Assembly (NCBI RefSeq): GCF_000251145.1
Contig: NZ_AIDW01000022.1
Coordinates: 54,805-118,804, forward strand
Length of the DNA stretch: 64,000 bases
Origin: Sphingomonas sp. PAMC 26621
Lineage (GTDB): Bacteria > Pseudomonadota > Alphaproteobacteria > Sphingomonadales > Sphingomonadaceae
Direction: 5' to 3'
Part shown: positions 55,119 through 64,000 of the stretch, in pieces
Layout of the letters: each line of letters starts with the position of its first letter
Position numbering within the stretch: position 1 is the first letter of the stretch
The notes under the pieces: generated by a model
The model's input: only the letters and a program-made list of their open reading frames with translations
The model's database searches: none
Told to the model about the DNA's origin: nothing
Translations under genes and position numbers: made by a program

Positions 55119-55805
55119 ATGACCGACGTCGATCGCCAGGTAGCGCGCGCGGGCGAGGTTCTCGACCGAACCCGCGCGGCGCGCGCGCTCCAGCGCGGAC
55201 GGCGGCGTGCGGCGACCGGCATCGCGAAGCGGGTCGGCTATGCCGCAGCAGCGGATCTGGCGATCCTGGTCGTGGCGGTCACGCTCGGATGGTTCATTCC
55301 GCTCGGCATGGGCGGCGCGTTGCTCGTCTTCGCGGTGATGGCGGTCGTGACCGCGACCCTGCTGTTCGCCAGCCTGACACCGCAGGTTCGCGCCGAACAG
55401 TTGACTGCGGTGCCGCTAAAGACCCTACCGCGAATGACCGAGCAATGGCTCGAGACACAGCGTGCCCTGCTCCCTGCCCCCGCGCAAACGCTGGTCGACG
55501 GGATCGGTGTCCGGCTCGAGGCGCTCGCGCCGCAACTCGCCACGCTGGACGAGCAGCAACCCGCCGCGACCGAAGTCCGCAAGCTCGTCGGCGAGCAATT
55601 GCCCGAACTGATCCGCGATTATGCCAAGGTTCCCGCCGGTTTGCGCACGGTCGAGCGCAACGGGCGGACCCCCGACGCGCAGCTTGCCGACGGCCTTCGC
55701 CTGATCGACGAGGAGATTTCGCAAATGTCCGCGCAACTGGCGCAGGGCGATCTCGACCTGCTGGAAACGCGCGGTCGCTTTCTCGAGATCAAATACCGGG
55801 ACTGA
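55119..55805 (+). CDS. Membrane protein paired with TelA (possibly XpaC-like)
   Basis: The 228-residue protein has a basic N-terminus, two closely spaced membrane helices (about residues 45-90: LAILVVAVTLGWFIPLGMGG, ALLVFAVMAVVTATLLFASL) and a C-terminal cytosolic helical domain. Its 4-base spacing from TelA and this topology are consistent with the XpaC-TelA operons of other bacteria, but I do not see sequence hallmarks that prove the XpaC family. It probably anchors TelA at the membrane. Confidence 0.7.
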   Translation: MTDVDRQVARAGEVLDRTRAARALQRGRRRAATGIAKRVGYAAAADLAILVVAVTLGWFIPLGMGGALLVFAVMAVVTATLLFASLTPQVRAEQLTAVPLKTLPRMTEQWLETQRALLPAPAQTLVDGIGVRLEALAPQLATLDEQQPAATEVRKLVGEQLPELIRDYAKVPAGLRTVERNGRTPDAQLADGLRLIDEEISQMSAQLAQGDLDLLETRGRFLEIKYRD

Positions 55806-55864
55806 CGTGTCTGCCGATCCGTTACCCTGAAGCGACCCGGCTTCGGACGGCTTGGCGACCGGAC

Positions 55865-55897
55865 AAAAAAATACCGCCGTCCCGAAGGACGGCGGTA
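55865..55897 (-). terminator. Intrinsic terminator of the PEP-CTERM gene
   Basis: A 10-bp stem (55872-55881 with 55888-55897) is followed on the minus strand by seven T residues, about 22 bases beyond the stop codon. Confidence 0.88.
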
Positions 55898-55919
55898 CCA
55901 TTAGACGTTGGTCTTACGC

Positions 55920-56459
55920 TTAGGCGTAGGTGACCTTGGTCGACTTGCGCTGGTACGAACGCAGGCCGAAACCGATCATGCCGAAGCCGACCAGCATCAT
56001 GCCCCACGTTGCGGGCTCCGGCACTGCAGCGACCGAAACGGTGTACGAACCGCCGTTGTCACCGAACTGGTCGTCCAGCACGCCGAACGACAGCAGGCTC
56101 GCCTGCGACAGGCCGGTGTTCAGCACGAAGCTGTAGGTGTTGTTCGCGCTGTACGTCGGCACGACACCGCCGAAGATCGAGTTCGAAACAGCCTTCAGCG
56201 CCGCGCCGTTTGCCGCGAAGCCGAGCTGGTACAGACCCGAGTTACGGTTCTGCGTAGAAACCGAATAGAAGGCGTCGTTCACGGCAGCGCCGTTCGAGAA
56301 GCCCGTGCCGCTGACGGTCACGCGAACCAGACCCGAGAAAGCCTCGGTGGTTGCAACGCCGGTCGGCGCGGTGAACGGAACGTTGATCGGCGTGGCGGCG
56401 AATGCCGGCGCTGCGGTGGCGAGCAGTGCAACCGTCGCTGCGCTCAAGATCTTCTTCAT
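55920..56459 (-). CDS. PEPxxWA-CTERM sorting-domain protein
   Basis: The 179-residue exported protein has a signal peptide (ATVALLATAAPAFAATP), a beta-rich Ser/Thr/Asn-rich middle, and a C-terminal sorting signal VPEPATWGMMLVGFGMIGFG followed by basic RSYQRKS. This is the PEP-CTERM variant found in sphingomonads, processed by exosortase-type enzymes and often linked to exopolysaccharide production. The exosortase gene is not in this window. The ATG at 56459 directly precedes the signal peptide. Confidence 0.92.
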   Translation of the reverse strand: MKKILSAATVALLATAAPAFAATPINVPFTAPTGVATTEAFSGLVRVTVSGTGFSNGAAVNDAFYSVSTQNRNSGLYQLGFAANGAALKAVSNSIFGGVVPTYSANNTYSFVLNTGLSQASLLSFGVLDDQFGDNGGSYTVSVAAVPEPATWGMMLVGFGMIGFGLRSYQRKSTKVTYA

Positions 56460-57060
56460 AATGGGAACCCTTTTCCTCTGATCACCCGGGGGGGGGCATG
56501 AGCACTGGTTAACAAGAGTCGTGCCAACCGCGGATTTCCGCCACTTTCTATAATGCAATGCAGCAAAACGTCCGGATCTGTGATCAGGAGCGGCAGGGCG
56601 CCTTGCTGCGCCGACCGGCGTCGAACAGGTTCGGGGTCACACAAAATGGTCGCGGGCAATGGCACTGTAATTGGTGTAACCGGTACCGACAGGTCGCCTG
56701 CGATCGTAGTCGCGCCAAGTGGACAACGCGCGGTTTCCTTCTTTTTTCAAGAAAGATAGGGCCAACACCTGCCAAGTCGGGAAACGATCCTCCGTCCCCG
56801 GACAGGAATTTCCACCAAAAGGATTGTAGACTTTTCACGACTTTGCCTTGCCCCGAAACGACCGTGCCGACGAACGGGATCGCCCTCGGGCCCGCCTTGC
56901 GCACGCCTCGCCGATCGGCTATGCGCGCTCCCTTCCGACGAGACATCGCTGGGATCTGCGGGAGGCGGCTCTTTATGGAGGCGTCGCTAGAACCGCTAAA
57001 CTTGAACCGGGCACGGCACCCTCGCGGCGCCCGCGCCCCATGACAGAGTGAGACCGCCTT
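56460..57060 (+). promoter_or_regulatory. 600-base gene-free region upstream of rplK
   Basis: No convincing gene lies here; the long frames in it lack domain content and run through the neighbouring genes in other frames. It must hold the rplK-rplA promoter on the plus strand and the PEP-CTERM gene promoter on the minus strand. Part of it (about 56740-56860) is AT-richer than the surroundings, a plausible promoter zone. I could not assign hexamers with confidence. Confidence 0.45.
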
Positions 57061-57492
57061 ATGGCAAAGAAGATTACAGGCTACATCAAGCTTCAGGTGC
57101 CGGCCGGCAAGGCCAACCCGTCGCCCCCGATCGGTCCTGCGCTGGGTCAGCGCGGCGTCAACATCATGGAATTCTGCAAGGCGTTCAACGCGTCGACCGG
57201 TGACCAGGAAGTCGGCACGCCGCTCCCCACCGTCATCACCGTTTATGCCGACCGCAGCTTCTCGTTCGAGACCAAGACGCCGCCGGCGACGTTCCTGATC
57301 AAGAAGGCCGCTGGCCTCAAGTCGGGCTCGAAGGAGCCGGGCAAGACCGTTGCCGGCAAGATCAAGCGCTCGCAGCTTTCGGAAATCGCGACCGCGAAGA
57401 TGAAGGATCTCAACGCCAACGATATCGACGCGGCAACCCGCATCATCGAAGGCTCCGCCCGCGCAATGGGCCTCGAAGTGGTGGAGGGCTGA
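57061..57492 (+). CDS. rplK: 50S ribosomal protein L11
   Basis: The 143-residue L11 has N-terminal [20 protein letters not shown], then [20 protein letters not shown] and a C-terminal rRNA-binding domain ([20 protein letters not shown]). It forms the GTPase-associated centre and stalk base of the large subunit. rplA follows after 4 bases. The usual upstream partners secE and nusG are absent here. Confidence 0.98.
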   Translation: MAKKITGYIKLQVPAGKANPSPPIGPALGQRGVNIMEFCKAFNASTGDQEVGTPLPTVITVYADRSFSFETKTPPATFLIKKAAGLKSGSKEPGKTVAGKIKRSQLSEIATAKMKDLNANDIDAATRIIEGSARAMGLEVVEG

Positions 57493-57496
57493 GATC

Positions 57497-58195
57497 ATGG
57501 CAAAGCTGACCAAGAAGGCAAAAACGCTCGGCACCGCGATCAACAGCGAGAAGCTGTACGGCATCGACGAGGCAATCGCGCTCGCCAAGACCCACGCAAC
57601 GTCGAAGTTCGACGAGACGATCGAAGTCGCGATGAACCTCGGCGTCGATCCGCGTCACGCCGACCAGATGGTCCGTGGCGTCGTCACGCTGCCCAAGGGC
57701 ACCGGCAAGACGGTTCGCGTCGGCGTGTTCGCCAAGGGTGCCAAGGCTGACGAAGCCCGCGCCGCTGGTGCAGACGTCGTCGGGGCGGAAGACCTGATGG
57801 AAATCGTCCAGGGTGGCACGATCGATTTCGATCGCTGCATCGCGACCCCGGACATGATGGGCGTCGTCGGTCGCCTCGGTAAGGTTCTCGGTCCCAAGGG
57901 CCTGATGCCGAACCCGAAGCTCGGCACGGTCACGATGAACGTCGCGGAAGCGGTCAAGGCAGCCAAGGGCGGCCAGATCGAATATCGCGTCGAGAAGGCC
58001 GGGATCATCCACTCGGGCATCGGCAAGGCATCGTTCACGAACGAAGACCTGCGCGCGAACTTCGATGCGCTGGTCGACGCCATCGTCAAGGCCAAGCCGA
58101 CGGGCGCCAAGGGCAAGTATGTCCGCAAGGTTGCCGTCAGCTCGACCATGGGCGCCGGCATCAAGGTCGACACCGCCGAGGTTTCGGCGGCGTAA
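57497..58195 (+). CDS. rplA: 50S ribosomal protein L1
   Basis: The 232-residue L1 includes [60 protein letters not shown], and [18 protein letters not shown]. It binds 23S rRNA at the mobile L1 stalk and in many bacteria represses its own operon by binding a mimic site in the mRNA leader. A clear intrinsic terminator follows, and rplJ-rplL are not seen in the remaining window. Confidence 0.98.
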   Translation: MAKLTKKAKTLGTAINSEKLYGIDEAIALAKTHATSKFDETIEVAMNLGVDPRHADQMVRGVVTLPKGTGKTVRVGVFAKGAKADEARAAGADVVGAEDLMEIVQGGTIDFDRCIATPDMMGVVGRLGKVLGPKGLMPNPKLGTVTMNVAEAVKAAKGGQIEYRVEKAGIIHSGIGKASFTNEDLRANFDALVDAIVKAKPTGAKGKYVRKVAVSSTMGAGIKVDTAEVSAA

Positions 58196-58223
58196 GCCTT
58201 CGCTCGACGAACGGAATGCAAAA

Positions 58224-58250
58224 GGGCCGGGGGAAACCCCGGCCCTTTTT
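58224..58250 (+). terminator. Intrinsic terminator of rplK-rplA
   Basis: A 9-bp GC stem (58224-58232 with 58237-58245) is followed by TTTTT, about 28 bases after the rplA stop codon. Confidence 0.92.
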
Positions 58251-58402
58251 CTTTGCGCGGTGGCGACGCGCCGTCGTCATTGCCTTCCACCCGTCCATCA
58301 TCTTGGCGCAGGCTCGGATCAATACGGCTGACGGTGCCGCGGGTCCGCGTCGCGCGATAACGGATACCGGTCTTCGCGAGAATGACCGATAGGGGGACGA
58401 CG

Positions 58403-59680
58403 TCACGGGTGGCGCGCGCGGGGCTGCGCGGTTCCGACGCCATCGTTCCCCGTTCGTCGTCTTTCCCGACGCATGAAGGCGCTTATCCCGGCAGCGGCAG
58501 GCCTACGCATCCATTGCAAAGTGACAACGTAACGCATCAGGCAGGCGTACCGGATCCCACGATACCGAAGGAGCCTGCGACGATAGCGACGGTCGGCCGG
58601 ATTGAGCGTCACCGCCTTTGCCAATTGCGCGACGGCAGCCGTTCGTTCGCCCTGCCGCCACAGCAAGAGCGCATACCAGTACCGCAGATGACCAACGCCT
58701 GACTCGGCAGCCACGACCTCCTCAGCGACTGCGCAGGCTTCGGACCCCTCCCCCGCACTGGCTAGCGCTTCGGCGAACGGGACGAGGTAGATCGGTAGAC
58801 GGTTCACCTTGGCCACGAGCTCGCGGTGGACCGCCAGGGCCTCTGCATGATTGCCGGCCCGCGTCAGCACGCGGGCAAGACTGAGCATACCAAGATCTAG
58901 CGTAGGGTTCGCGGCCCGCGCACTACGCGCGAGCGCGATTGCGGTGCGCGGACGAACGTCCGGTTGCCGTTCGGCCAGTGCCCCCAGATAGACCCCGCTA
59001 CGCGAACGCCTCGCCCTGATTTCTCCTGCCATCGTGCGCGCATCGAACCGTTCGTGGATCATGTCGCTAAGGATCGCACCCAGAAGGCCGATCTCGGCCA
59101 GAAAGGTGGTGGCTGGATGCTGACAATATGGCACTGGCAGCAATTGCACGGATACTTCCGCGGCGATGTGAGCGGCATGGCGTCGATCATGAGCTTGATG
59201 CGGATCGTAAACGAGTAAGCTCTCCGCCGAGCAGCGAAGCGGCCCGTTCAGGGCACTCAACCAACGGATGCGATGCGCATCCTGTCCCCAGCGGTTCTCC
59301 CATGGCGCGATGGCCGGATCGATCGACCATTGCGGCGACAGCGCGAAAACCGCATCCGCTCCGACGGCTTCGGCAAGCCGCAGGGCCGCATAGCCGCCCA
59401 TGCTGGAGCCGTATGCGACTCTGCGCTGCGCGCTCGCGGTTGCGGTCCGCACAACCGCAGCCGCCTCGAATACATCACTATATTGGTACCAGTCGTTGCC
59501 ACGACCAAGGATGTGGATCGCGGATATTCCGCTGGCCCGTAGAAAGGACTCGCCGAACCCTTCTCGATCGTGCCCCTGTCCGATGTTGTAATGATCGAAG
59601 GTGATGACCCATCGATCGCAGCCCGCAACCGGAACCTGCCGAACGAGGAGTGTGTCGCTGCGGTAGATTTGTTCGGACAC
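58403..59680 (-). CDS. Alpha/beta hydrolase fused to TPR repeats
   Basis: The 425-residue cytosolic protein has an N-terminal alpha/beta-hydrolase-like domain (about residues 20-230), with the nucleophile elbow AYGSSMGGYAAL and candidate S93. A candidate histidine lies in YCQHPATTFL. The C-terminal half is helical and TPR-like (TAIALARSARAANPTLDLGM, ALAVHRELVAKVNRLPIYLV, LRYWYALLLWRQGERTAAVA). Similar GSSMGGY hydrolases occur in polysaccharide and surface-glycan loci, where they may act as deacylases; no such locus is adjacent. Substrate unknown. Confidence 0.72.
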   Translation of the reverse strand: MSEQIYRSDTLLVRQVPVAGCDRWVITFDHYNIGQGHDREGFGESFLRASGISAIHILGRGNDWYQYSDVFEAAAVVRTATASAQRRVAYGSSMGGYAALRLAEAVGADAVFALSPQWSIDPAIAPWENRWGQDAHRIRWLSALNGPLRCSAESLLVYDPHQAHDRRHAAHIAAEVSVQLLPVPYCQHPATTFLAEIGLLGAILSDMIHERFDARTMAGEIRARRSRSGVYLGALAERQPDVRPRTAIALARSARAANPTLDLGMLSLARVLTRAGNHAEALAVHRELVAKVNRLPIYLVPFAEALASAGEGSEACAVAEEVVAAESGVGHLRYWYALLLWRQGERTAAVAQLAKAVTLNPADRRYRRRLLRYRGIRYACLMRYVVTLQWMRRPAAAGISAFMRRERRRTGNDGVGTAQPRARHP

Positions 59681-59926
59681 CCCCCGGCCTCCCCCTTATC
59701 GGCTATCTGATTCTGGCCATTACTATCGTATTTCTGGAACGCACGAAACGGTTGGCATGCTTCGCGTTCCGGAAAGCGGTTCGATCAGGGACCACCCGAT
59801 TTGGCTACACTGTAACTCATCCATTGCATGCGATCATGGCGCGACTCGATCTCGATCAATCATCTTTCACGGAACCTAGCCGCGCCGCATTCGTCGTCTG
59901 CCCGAACCCCCAAGAAGGCTCCCTAC

Positions 59927-61999
59927 ATGGCAGATTTCGACACGGTCACCGGCAACGGTGGCGAGACGCATCAGCAGGCGCAAGGCGATGCGCCGGTCCT
60001 GACGACCAACCACGGTGTCCCCGTTTCCGACAACCAGAACAGCCTCAAGAGCGGTTCGCGCGGCCCCACGCTGCTCGAGGACTTCGTCCTGCGCGAGAAG
60101 ATCTTCCACTTCGACCATGAGCGGATCCCCGAGCGGATCGTCCACGCGCGTGGTTCGGGCGCACACGGCTATTTCGAAGCGACCGACGACATTTCGGACC
60201 TGTCGCGCGCGGCAGTGTTCAAGAAGGGCGAGAAGACCGAACTCTTCGCACGCTTCTCGACCGTCGCCGGCGGCGCAGGCTCGGTCGACACCCCGCGCGA
60301 CGTGCGCGGCTTCGCGGTCAAGTTCTATACGACCGAGGGCAATTGGGATCTCGTCGGCAACAACATCCCGGTGTTCTTCATCCAGGACGCAATCAAGTTC
60401 CCCGACCTGATCCATTCGGTGAAGATGGAAGCCGACCGCGCCTATCCGCAGGCCGGCAGCGCACACGACACGTTTTGGGACTGGGCATCGCTGATGCCGG
60501 AAGCAACCCACATGCTGATGTGGGCGATGTCGGACCGCACCCTGCCGCGCTCGCTGCGGATGATGGAAGGCTTCGGCGTCCACACCTTCCGCCTCGTCAA
60601 CGCCGAGGGCAACAGCAGCTTCGTCAAGTTCCACTGGAAGCCCAAGCTCGGCCTTCAGTCGACGATCTGGGACGAGACGCTCAAGCTCCAGGCCGCCGAT
60701 AACGACTATCATCGCCGCGACCTGTTCGAGGCGATCGACAGCGGCGATTTCCCCGAGTGGGAACTCGGCATCCAGGTGTTCGACCAGGCGTTTGCCGAAG
60801 CGCAGCCGTATGACGTGCTCGATTCGACCAAGCTGATCCCGGAAGAGGACGTGCCGGTGCGGATCATCGGGCGAATGGTGCTCGACCGAAACGTCGACAA
60901 CTTCTTCGCCGAGACCGAGCAGGTCGCCTTCCTGCCGACCAACGTCGTGCCGGGGATCGATTTCTCGAACGATCCGCTGCTCCAGGGTCGCCTGTTCAGC
61001 TATCTCGACACGCAGAAGTCGCGTCTGGGGACGACCAACTTCCACCAGATCCCGATCAACAGCCCGCGTTCGCCGGCCGGCAACTTCCAGCGTGACGGGA
61101 TGATGCAGACCAAGGTCCCCAAGGGCCGGGCGAACTACGAGCCCAACAGCCTTGCCGCGCACGGCGAGGATGGCGGCCCGCGTGAGAGCGCAACCAAGGG
61201 CTATGTCACGACCAACGCCGCGACCGGCGACAACGAGACGGGCGACAAGCTCCGTGTCCGTTCGGAACTGTTCGCGGATCACTACAGCCAGGCACGGCTG
61301 TTCTTCCATTCGGCGACCGAAAACGAGCAGGCGCATATCGCGTCGTCGTTCGTGTTCGAGCTGTCGAAGGTCGGCCTGCTCGATCAGGTCCCGCCGCGGC
61401 TGGTCGCCAATCTGCGCAACGTCGATGAGGGTCTCGCGCAGCGTGTCGCGGACGGTCTCAACATCGATTTGCCCGAAAAGGCGAAGGCCGCGCGCGAGCC
61501 GGTCGACATGAAGCGTTCGGACGCATTGTCGATCCAGAAGAACATGAAGGAGACGCTGGAAGGCCGCGTCGTCGGCATCCTGATCGCGGACGGCACCGAC
61601 GCCGCCGAGCTCGACGCGCTGGTCGCGTCGATCAAGGACGCCAAGGGCAAGGCCGTGCTGGTCGCCCCCAAGGTCGGCGGCGCAACGCTGTCGGACGGCA
61701 GCAAGCGCAAGGCCGACGGCCAGCTCGCCGGTACGCCGTCGCAGATCTTCGACGCCGTCGCGATCGCGCTGTCGGCCGAGGGTTGCGCGATGCTGCTCAA
61801 GCAGGGCGCGGCGGTCCAGTTCGCGATGGACGCGTTCGGGCATCTCAAGGCGGTCGGTGCGAGCGCAGCGGCGCAGCCGTTGCTCGACAAGGCCGGCGTC
61901 GAGAAGGACGAAGGCGTGACCGATCTGGGCGCGGGCTTCGCGAGGGCAGCGGCGAAGCGCTTCTGGGCGCGCGAGCCTAGCGTGCGCGATCTCGCCTGA
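59927..61999 (+). CDS. katE: Large-subunit (clade II, HPII-type) catalase
   Basis: The 690-residue heme catalase decomposes hydrogen peroxide. The active site has H73 in [14 protein letters not shown] and N146 in [14 protein letters not shown], and the proximal heme ligand is Y359 in [15 protein letters not shown]. The C-terminal extension (about residues 535-690, [20 protein letters not shown]) is the flavodoxin/DJ-1-like domain that distinguishes the large catalases. The chosen ATG at 59927 fits the family N-terminus and follows AGAAGG. A strong terminator follows the stop codon. Typically stationary-phase or oxidative-stress induced; no regulator site was identified. Confidence 0.96.
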   Translation: MADFDTVTGNGGETHQQAQGDAPVLTTNHGVPVSDNQNSLKSGSRGPTLLEDFVLREKIFHFDHERIPERIVHARGSGAHGYFEATDDISDLSRAAVFKKGEKTELFARFSTVAGGAGSVDTPRDVRGFAVKFYTTEGNWDLVGNNIPVFFIQDAIKFPDLIHSVKMEADRAYPQAGSAHDTFWDWASLMPEATHMLMWAMSDRTLPRSLRMMEGFGVHTFRLVNAEGNSSFVKFHWKPKLGLQSTIWDETLKLQAADNDYHRRDLFEAIDSGDFPEWELGIQVFDQAFAEAQPYDVLDSTKLIPEEDVPVRIIGRMVLDRNVDNFFAETEQVAFLPTNVVPGIDFSNDPLLQGRLFSYLDTQKSRLGTTNFHQIPINSPRSPAGNFQRDGMMQTKVPKGRANYEPNSLAAHGEDGGPRESATKGYVTTNAATGDNETGDKLRVRSELFADHYSQARLFFHSATENEQAHIASSFVFELSKVGLLDQVPPRLVANLRNVDEGLAQRVADGLNIDLPEKAKAAREPVDMKRSDALSIQKNMKETLEGRVVGILIADGTDAAELDALVASIKDAKGKAVLVAPKVGGATLSDGSKRKADGQLAGTPSQIFDAVAIALSAEGCAMLLKQGAAVQFAMDAFGHLKAVGASAAAQPLLDKAGVEKDEGVTDLGAGFARAAAKRFWAREPSVRDLA

Positions 62000-62321
62000 T
62001 TGCTGAGGCGATAGGGTAATGGAAAAGGCCCGGTGCGATTTGCACCGGGCCTTTTTCGTGGTTTATCGCCGTCACGGACTGTAGATATTTGCCTAGGCCA
62101 TGAACTTATAATGCAGTCGTTCCGCCTCCAGCCAATGGCGGTCACAGACGAAGTAGTCCAGCATCGCACGTCATATCTGGGGCTCTGACCTTCGCAAAGC
62201 CACCCATTCATCCCTCCAGGCGCATGTGACCGACCGATGTGAAACAGGGGTAAGGACAGAACCAAAGTAATTTAGGAGAACGCAGATTCGCGGTGGAAAC
62301 CGCGAAGTAGCAGTCTGCGCT
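62000..62321. other. Gene-free region between catalase and porin
   Basis: Apart from the catalase terminator at 62027-62056, I see no gene in these 322 bases. A nested hairpin with outer arms CGCAGA/TCTGCG and inner CGCGGT/ACCGCG lies around 62280-62320, just past the porin stop codon on the minus strand. It may end porin transcription. Confidence 0.5.
62027..62056 (+). terminator. Intrinsic terminator of the catalase gene
   Basis: A 10-bp stem (62027-62036 with 62042-62051) with a 5-base loop is followed by TTTTT, 27 bases after the stop codon. Confidence 0.92.
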
Positions 62322-63524
62322 TTACCGGGATATCATTTTGCTCCCAATGAACACGATCCGAAGCCCTACGATTATAGCGTCCCGCGCGGCTGGATTGCCC
62401 GATGGGTGTACGACATATTGAAGATCCGGCTGAAGCCGCAAATAGGGCGTTACTTGGTCCGAGTAGGTGGCCTCGACGCCAGTCTCCCCATGCGACAAGG
62501 TGAACTGAGCATCAGCGGAATTGGCCCTATAGCGTTCCGACAGTTGGCCCCGATTGATACCGATCGAGAACTGGCTGTTTGGCCTGGATGGGAAGACCTT
62601 GCCGACGAGCGTTCCGAATTGCCAGCCGCCGCGAAATGGTGTCGTCGCTCCGTCGGAAAGGCCGATGCGCGCAAACAGACTGATGGCCGGCCCACGCGCA
62701 GTGCTTGAAGTCACTGGCTGGTCGATCAGCAGGTAGGCACCTTCAGAAACTGCCTTCGCGGGTAAGCCATTGGCCCCGATCAGGCGAATATCTTCCTGCC
62801 GCTTGGTGTAGCGCCAATAGCCAACCGCAACCTTGCCATGCCCCGTCCAGCCGGCCTCCCCGATCAATAAAGCTCCCTCGCGCATGCGCCAATCGACGCC
62901 GCCCGGATCGCCCAGAACTCCCGACTTGGCATCGACGACGGCACCCTTGACGTATCCGTGTGCGCCCAGCGTGACGCGGAGCCGCGCGGTCAAAGCGGTA
63001 GACGGAAAGATCGACGGCCCGTTAGGCCCGGTTGCGGCAAGTTCGGACCCAATGCCGAATGCCGGTGCCAGCAAGACCCCAGCGGAATCGTCCTGGTAGA
63101 AATCGGCATTGAGATCCGCCAGGCCAAGCAGCAGCGCCGCCTTGCCGCCAAACAGGTCCTGCTCGATCCATGCCTGGTAAAGCTTGGTCCGATTTCGGCC
63201 GACCTCGATATTGTCGACGCCTTGCAATGTGCCAGCCAAGCCATTGGGATCACCACCCCGATTGTCGAGCACATGGAGTTTGACCCGCGCGCCACGCCAC
63301 GCCAGCAGCGTACCCAGATCGACAACTGCGACTACATCGAGATTGGTCAGAACGCGCACGCCCGTGCCAGCCGCCCCACGCACGACACCGTTGACGTCGC
63401 CGGTCAGCCGAGAGCTGAGCACGACCGAAGGCGGCGCGTCCTCTCCAAACGCCGGTACCGCACCACCAATAGTTAGCGATGCCGCGAGAAGCTGCATTAT
63501 CCGAGTTTGCAGATTGTAAAGCAT
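62322..63524 (-). CDS. OprB-family carbohydrate porin
   Basis: The 400-residue outer-membrane porin has a signal peptide (LLAASLTIGGAVPAFGED). The OprB features are a long beta-barrel with KLYQAWIEQDLFGGKAALLL, GLADLNADFYQDDSAG, STALTARLRVTLGAHGYVKG and EAGWTGHGKVAVGYWRYT, and a terminal region with LRLQPDLQYVVHPSGNPAAR. It should admit sugars across the outer membrane. Its start region lies about 75 bases from the end of an IS630-type transposase gene. Confidence 0.9.
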   Translation of the reverse strand: MLYNLQTRIMQLLAASLTIGGAVPAFGEDAPPSVVLSSRLTGDVNGVVRGAAGTGVRVLTNLDVVAVVDLGTLLAWRGARVKLHVLDNRGGDPNGLAGTLQGVDNIEVGRNRTKLYQAWIEQDLFGGKAALLLGLADLNADFYQDDSAGVLLAPAFGIGSELAATGPNGPSIFPSTALTARLRVTLGAHGYVKGAVVDAKSGVLGDPGGVDWRMREGALLIGEAGWTGHGKVAVGYWRYTKRQEDIRLIGANGLPAKAVSEGAYLLIDQPVTSSTARGPAISLFARIGLSDGATTPFRGGWQFGTLVGKVFPSRPNSQFSIGINRGQLSERYRANSADAQFTLSHGETGVEATYSDQVTPYLRLQPDLQYVVHPSGNPAARDAIIVGLRIVFIGSKMISR

Positions 63525-63599
63525 TTGGTCCTGTCTGAAGGACCGATTGGACGAGGCGCTTGGGGTCGTGCATTAACGACTGATACCAAGACTCTCTGA

Positions 63600-64000
63600 T
63601 CAGGACCGATGGGCCCACGACCGCAGTCCGATGGACATGATGCGCCACGGCTGATCGGTGAGGCGGTTCCAGGCGAAGCAGCAATGGTCGAGGATGTCGT
63701 CGTAGGATTTGAAGATGCGGTTCGACAGCCAGTTGTCGCGCATGAACTGCCAGACGTTTTCGACCGGGTTGAGCTCGGGGCATTTTGCCGGCAGCGGCAG
63801 CAGCGTGATGTTGGCCGGGACGATCAGCCCCGCCGAGAGATGCCAGCCTGCCTGGTCAAGTATCAGCACGGCATGGGCGCCGGGCGTCACGGCGGCGGAT
63901 ATCTCGGCGAGGTGCAGCGTCATCCCTTCGGTATTGCAGCGCGGGAGCACCAGGGCCGCTCCCTTGCCCTCGGCTGGGCAGATGGCGCCGTAGATGTAGG
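63600..64000 (-). CDS. IS630-family transposase, C-terminal part (runs off window)
   Basis: At least 133 C-terminal codons of a DDE-type transposase are present. The sequence reads YIYGAICPAEGKGAALVLPR at the window edge, then VLILDQAGWHLS with a catalytic Asp and LPLPAKCPELNPVENVWQFM with the final acidic residue (PELNPVE). The frame is open to position 64000, so the N-terminus lies outside the window. This is the typical IS630 split or single-frame transposase. Its 3' end lies 75 bases from the porin start. Confidence 0.92.
   Translation of the reverse strand, partial: YIYGAICPAEGKGAALVLPRCNTEGMTLHLAEISAAVTPGAHAVLILDQAGWHLSAGLIVPANITLLPLPAKCPELNPVENVWQFMRDNWLSNRIFKSYDDILDHCCFAWNRLTDQPWRIMSIGLRSWAHRS
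63600..64000 (-). mobile_element. IS630-type insertion sequence, one end only
   Basis: The transposase C-terminus marks one end of an insertion sequence that extends beyond the window. The exact terminal inverted repeat and TA target duplication cannot be defined with a single end; the border should lie between about 63540 and 63600. Confidence 0.7.

Noticed and set aside
56558..57043. 161-codon frame upstream of rplK
   Set aside because: No protein-like composition and no ribosome-binding site; treated as intergenic.

Overview
The window looks like a chromosomal segment of a high-GC alphaproteobacterium of the Sphingomonadaceae, most likely Sphingomonas. The evidence is several TonB-dependent receptors, a PEPxxWA-CTERM exported protein, a DUF3297 protein, a GTA-type holin beside a GH108 endolysin, and the yajC-secD-secF gene order. 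This is inferred from gene content and composition; no 16S rRNA gene is present.

Layout. 0-7 kb: secreted M16 metallopeptidase, SleB-like wall hydrolase, S9 peptidase, and a two-gene phage/GTA lysis cassette. 7-12.6 kb: a signalling hub with a MASE1-PAS hybrid histidine kinase, a receiver-Hpt protein and a LuxR-type regulator. 12.6-16 kb: GT-C-like membrane protein, small secreted proteins, tRNA-Pro(GGG) and an ABM monooxygenase. 16-19.3 kb: yajC-secD-secF-Mth938-like operon. 19.3-29 kb: DUF3089 hydrolase, GT4 glycosyltransferase, class I phosphomannose isomerase, bamD, recN, a cold-shock gene and ligA. 29-41.6 kb: an Oar-like TonB receptor, an HD hydrolase, a LytS/LytTR pair, a second TonB receptor and a GAF-GGDEF-EAL protein. 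41.7-45.3 kb: a TPR protein with two TonB-C-like modules, a TlpA-like redoxin and a terminase-small-subunit-like gene. 45.4-48.4 kb: an AT-richer island with one large NACHT NTPase carrying C-terminal pentapeptide repeats. 48.4-58.2 kb: typA, a 2OG-Fe(II) oxygenase, a TonB receptor broken by a frameshift, a TelA pair, a PEP-CTERM protein and rplK-rplA. 58.4-64 kb: an alpha/beta hydrolase-TPR protein, a large catalase, an OprB-like porin and the end of an IS630-family transposase.

Most genes are ordinary housekeeping or envelope functions: Sec export (YajC-SecDF), outer-membrane assembly (BamD), TonB-dependent uptake, wall and protein turnover, DNA repair (RecN, LigA) and translation (L1, L11, TypA). 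The standout is the NACHT-pentapeptide protein at 45492-48308. Its base composition differs sharply from both sides, it sits alone between a phage-type gene and the typA terminator, and it has the Walker motifs and DGLDE signature of the STAND/NACHT proteins that include bacterial anti-phage sensors. It is the best candidate here for a poorly described defence system.

Repeats of note are a palindrome with about 30-bp arms present at 3012-3085 and 32520-32592, and a nested GC-rich palindrome at 35252-35350. No CRISPR array, rRNA operon or recognisable riboswitch was seen.
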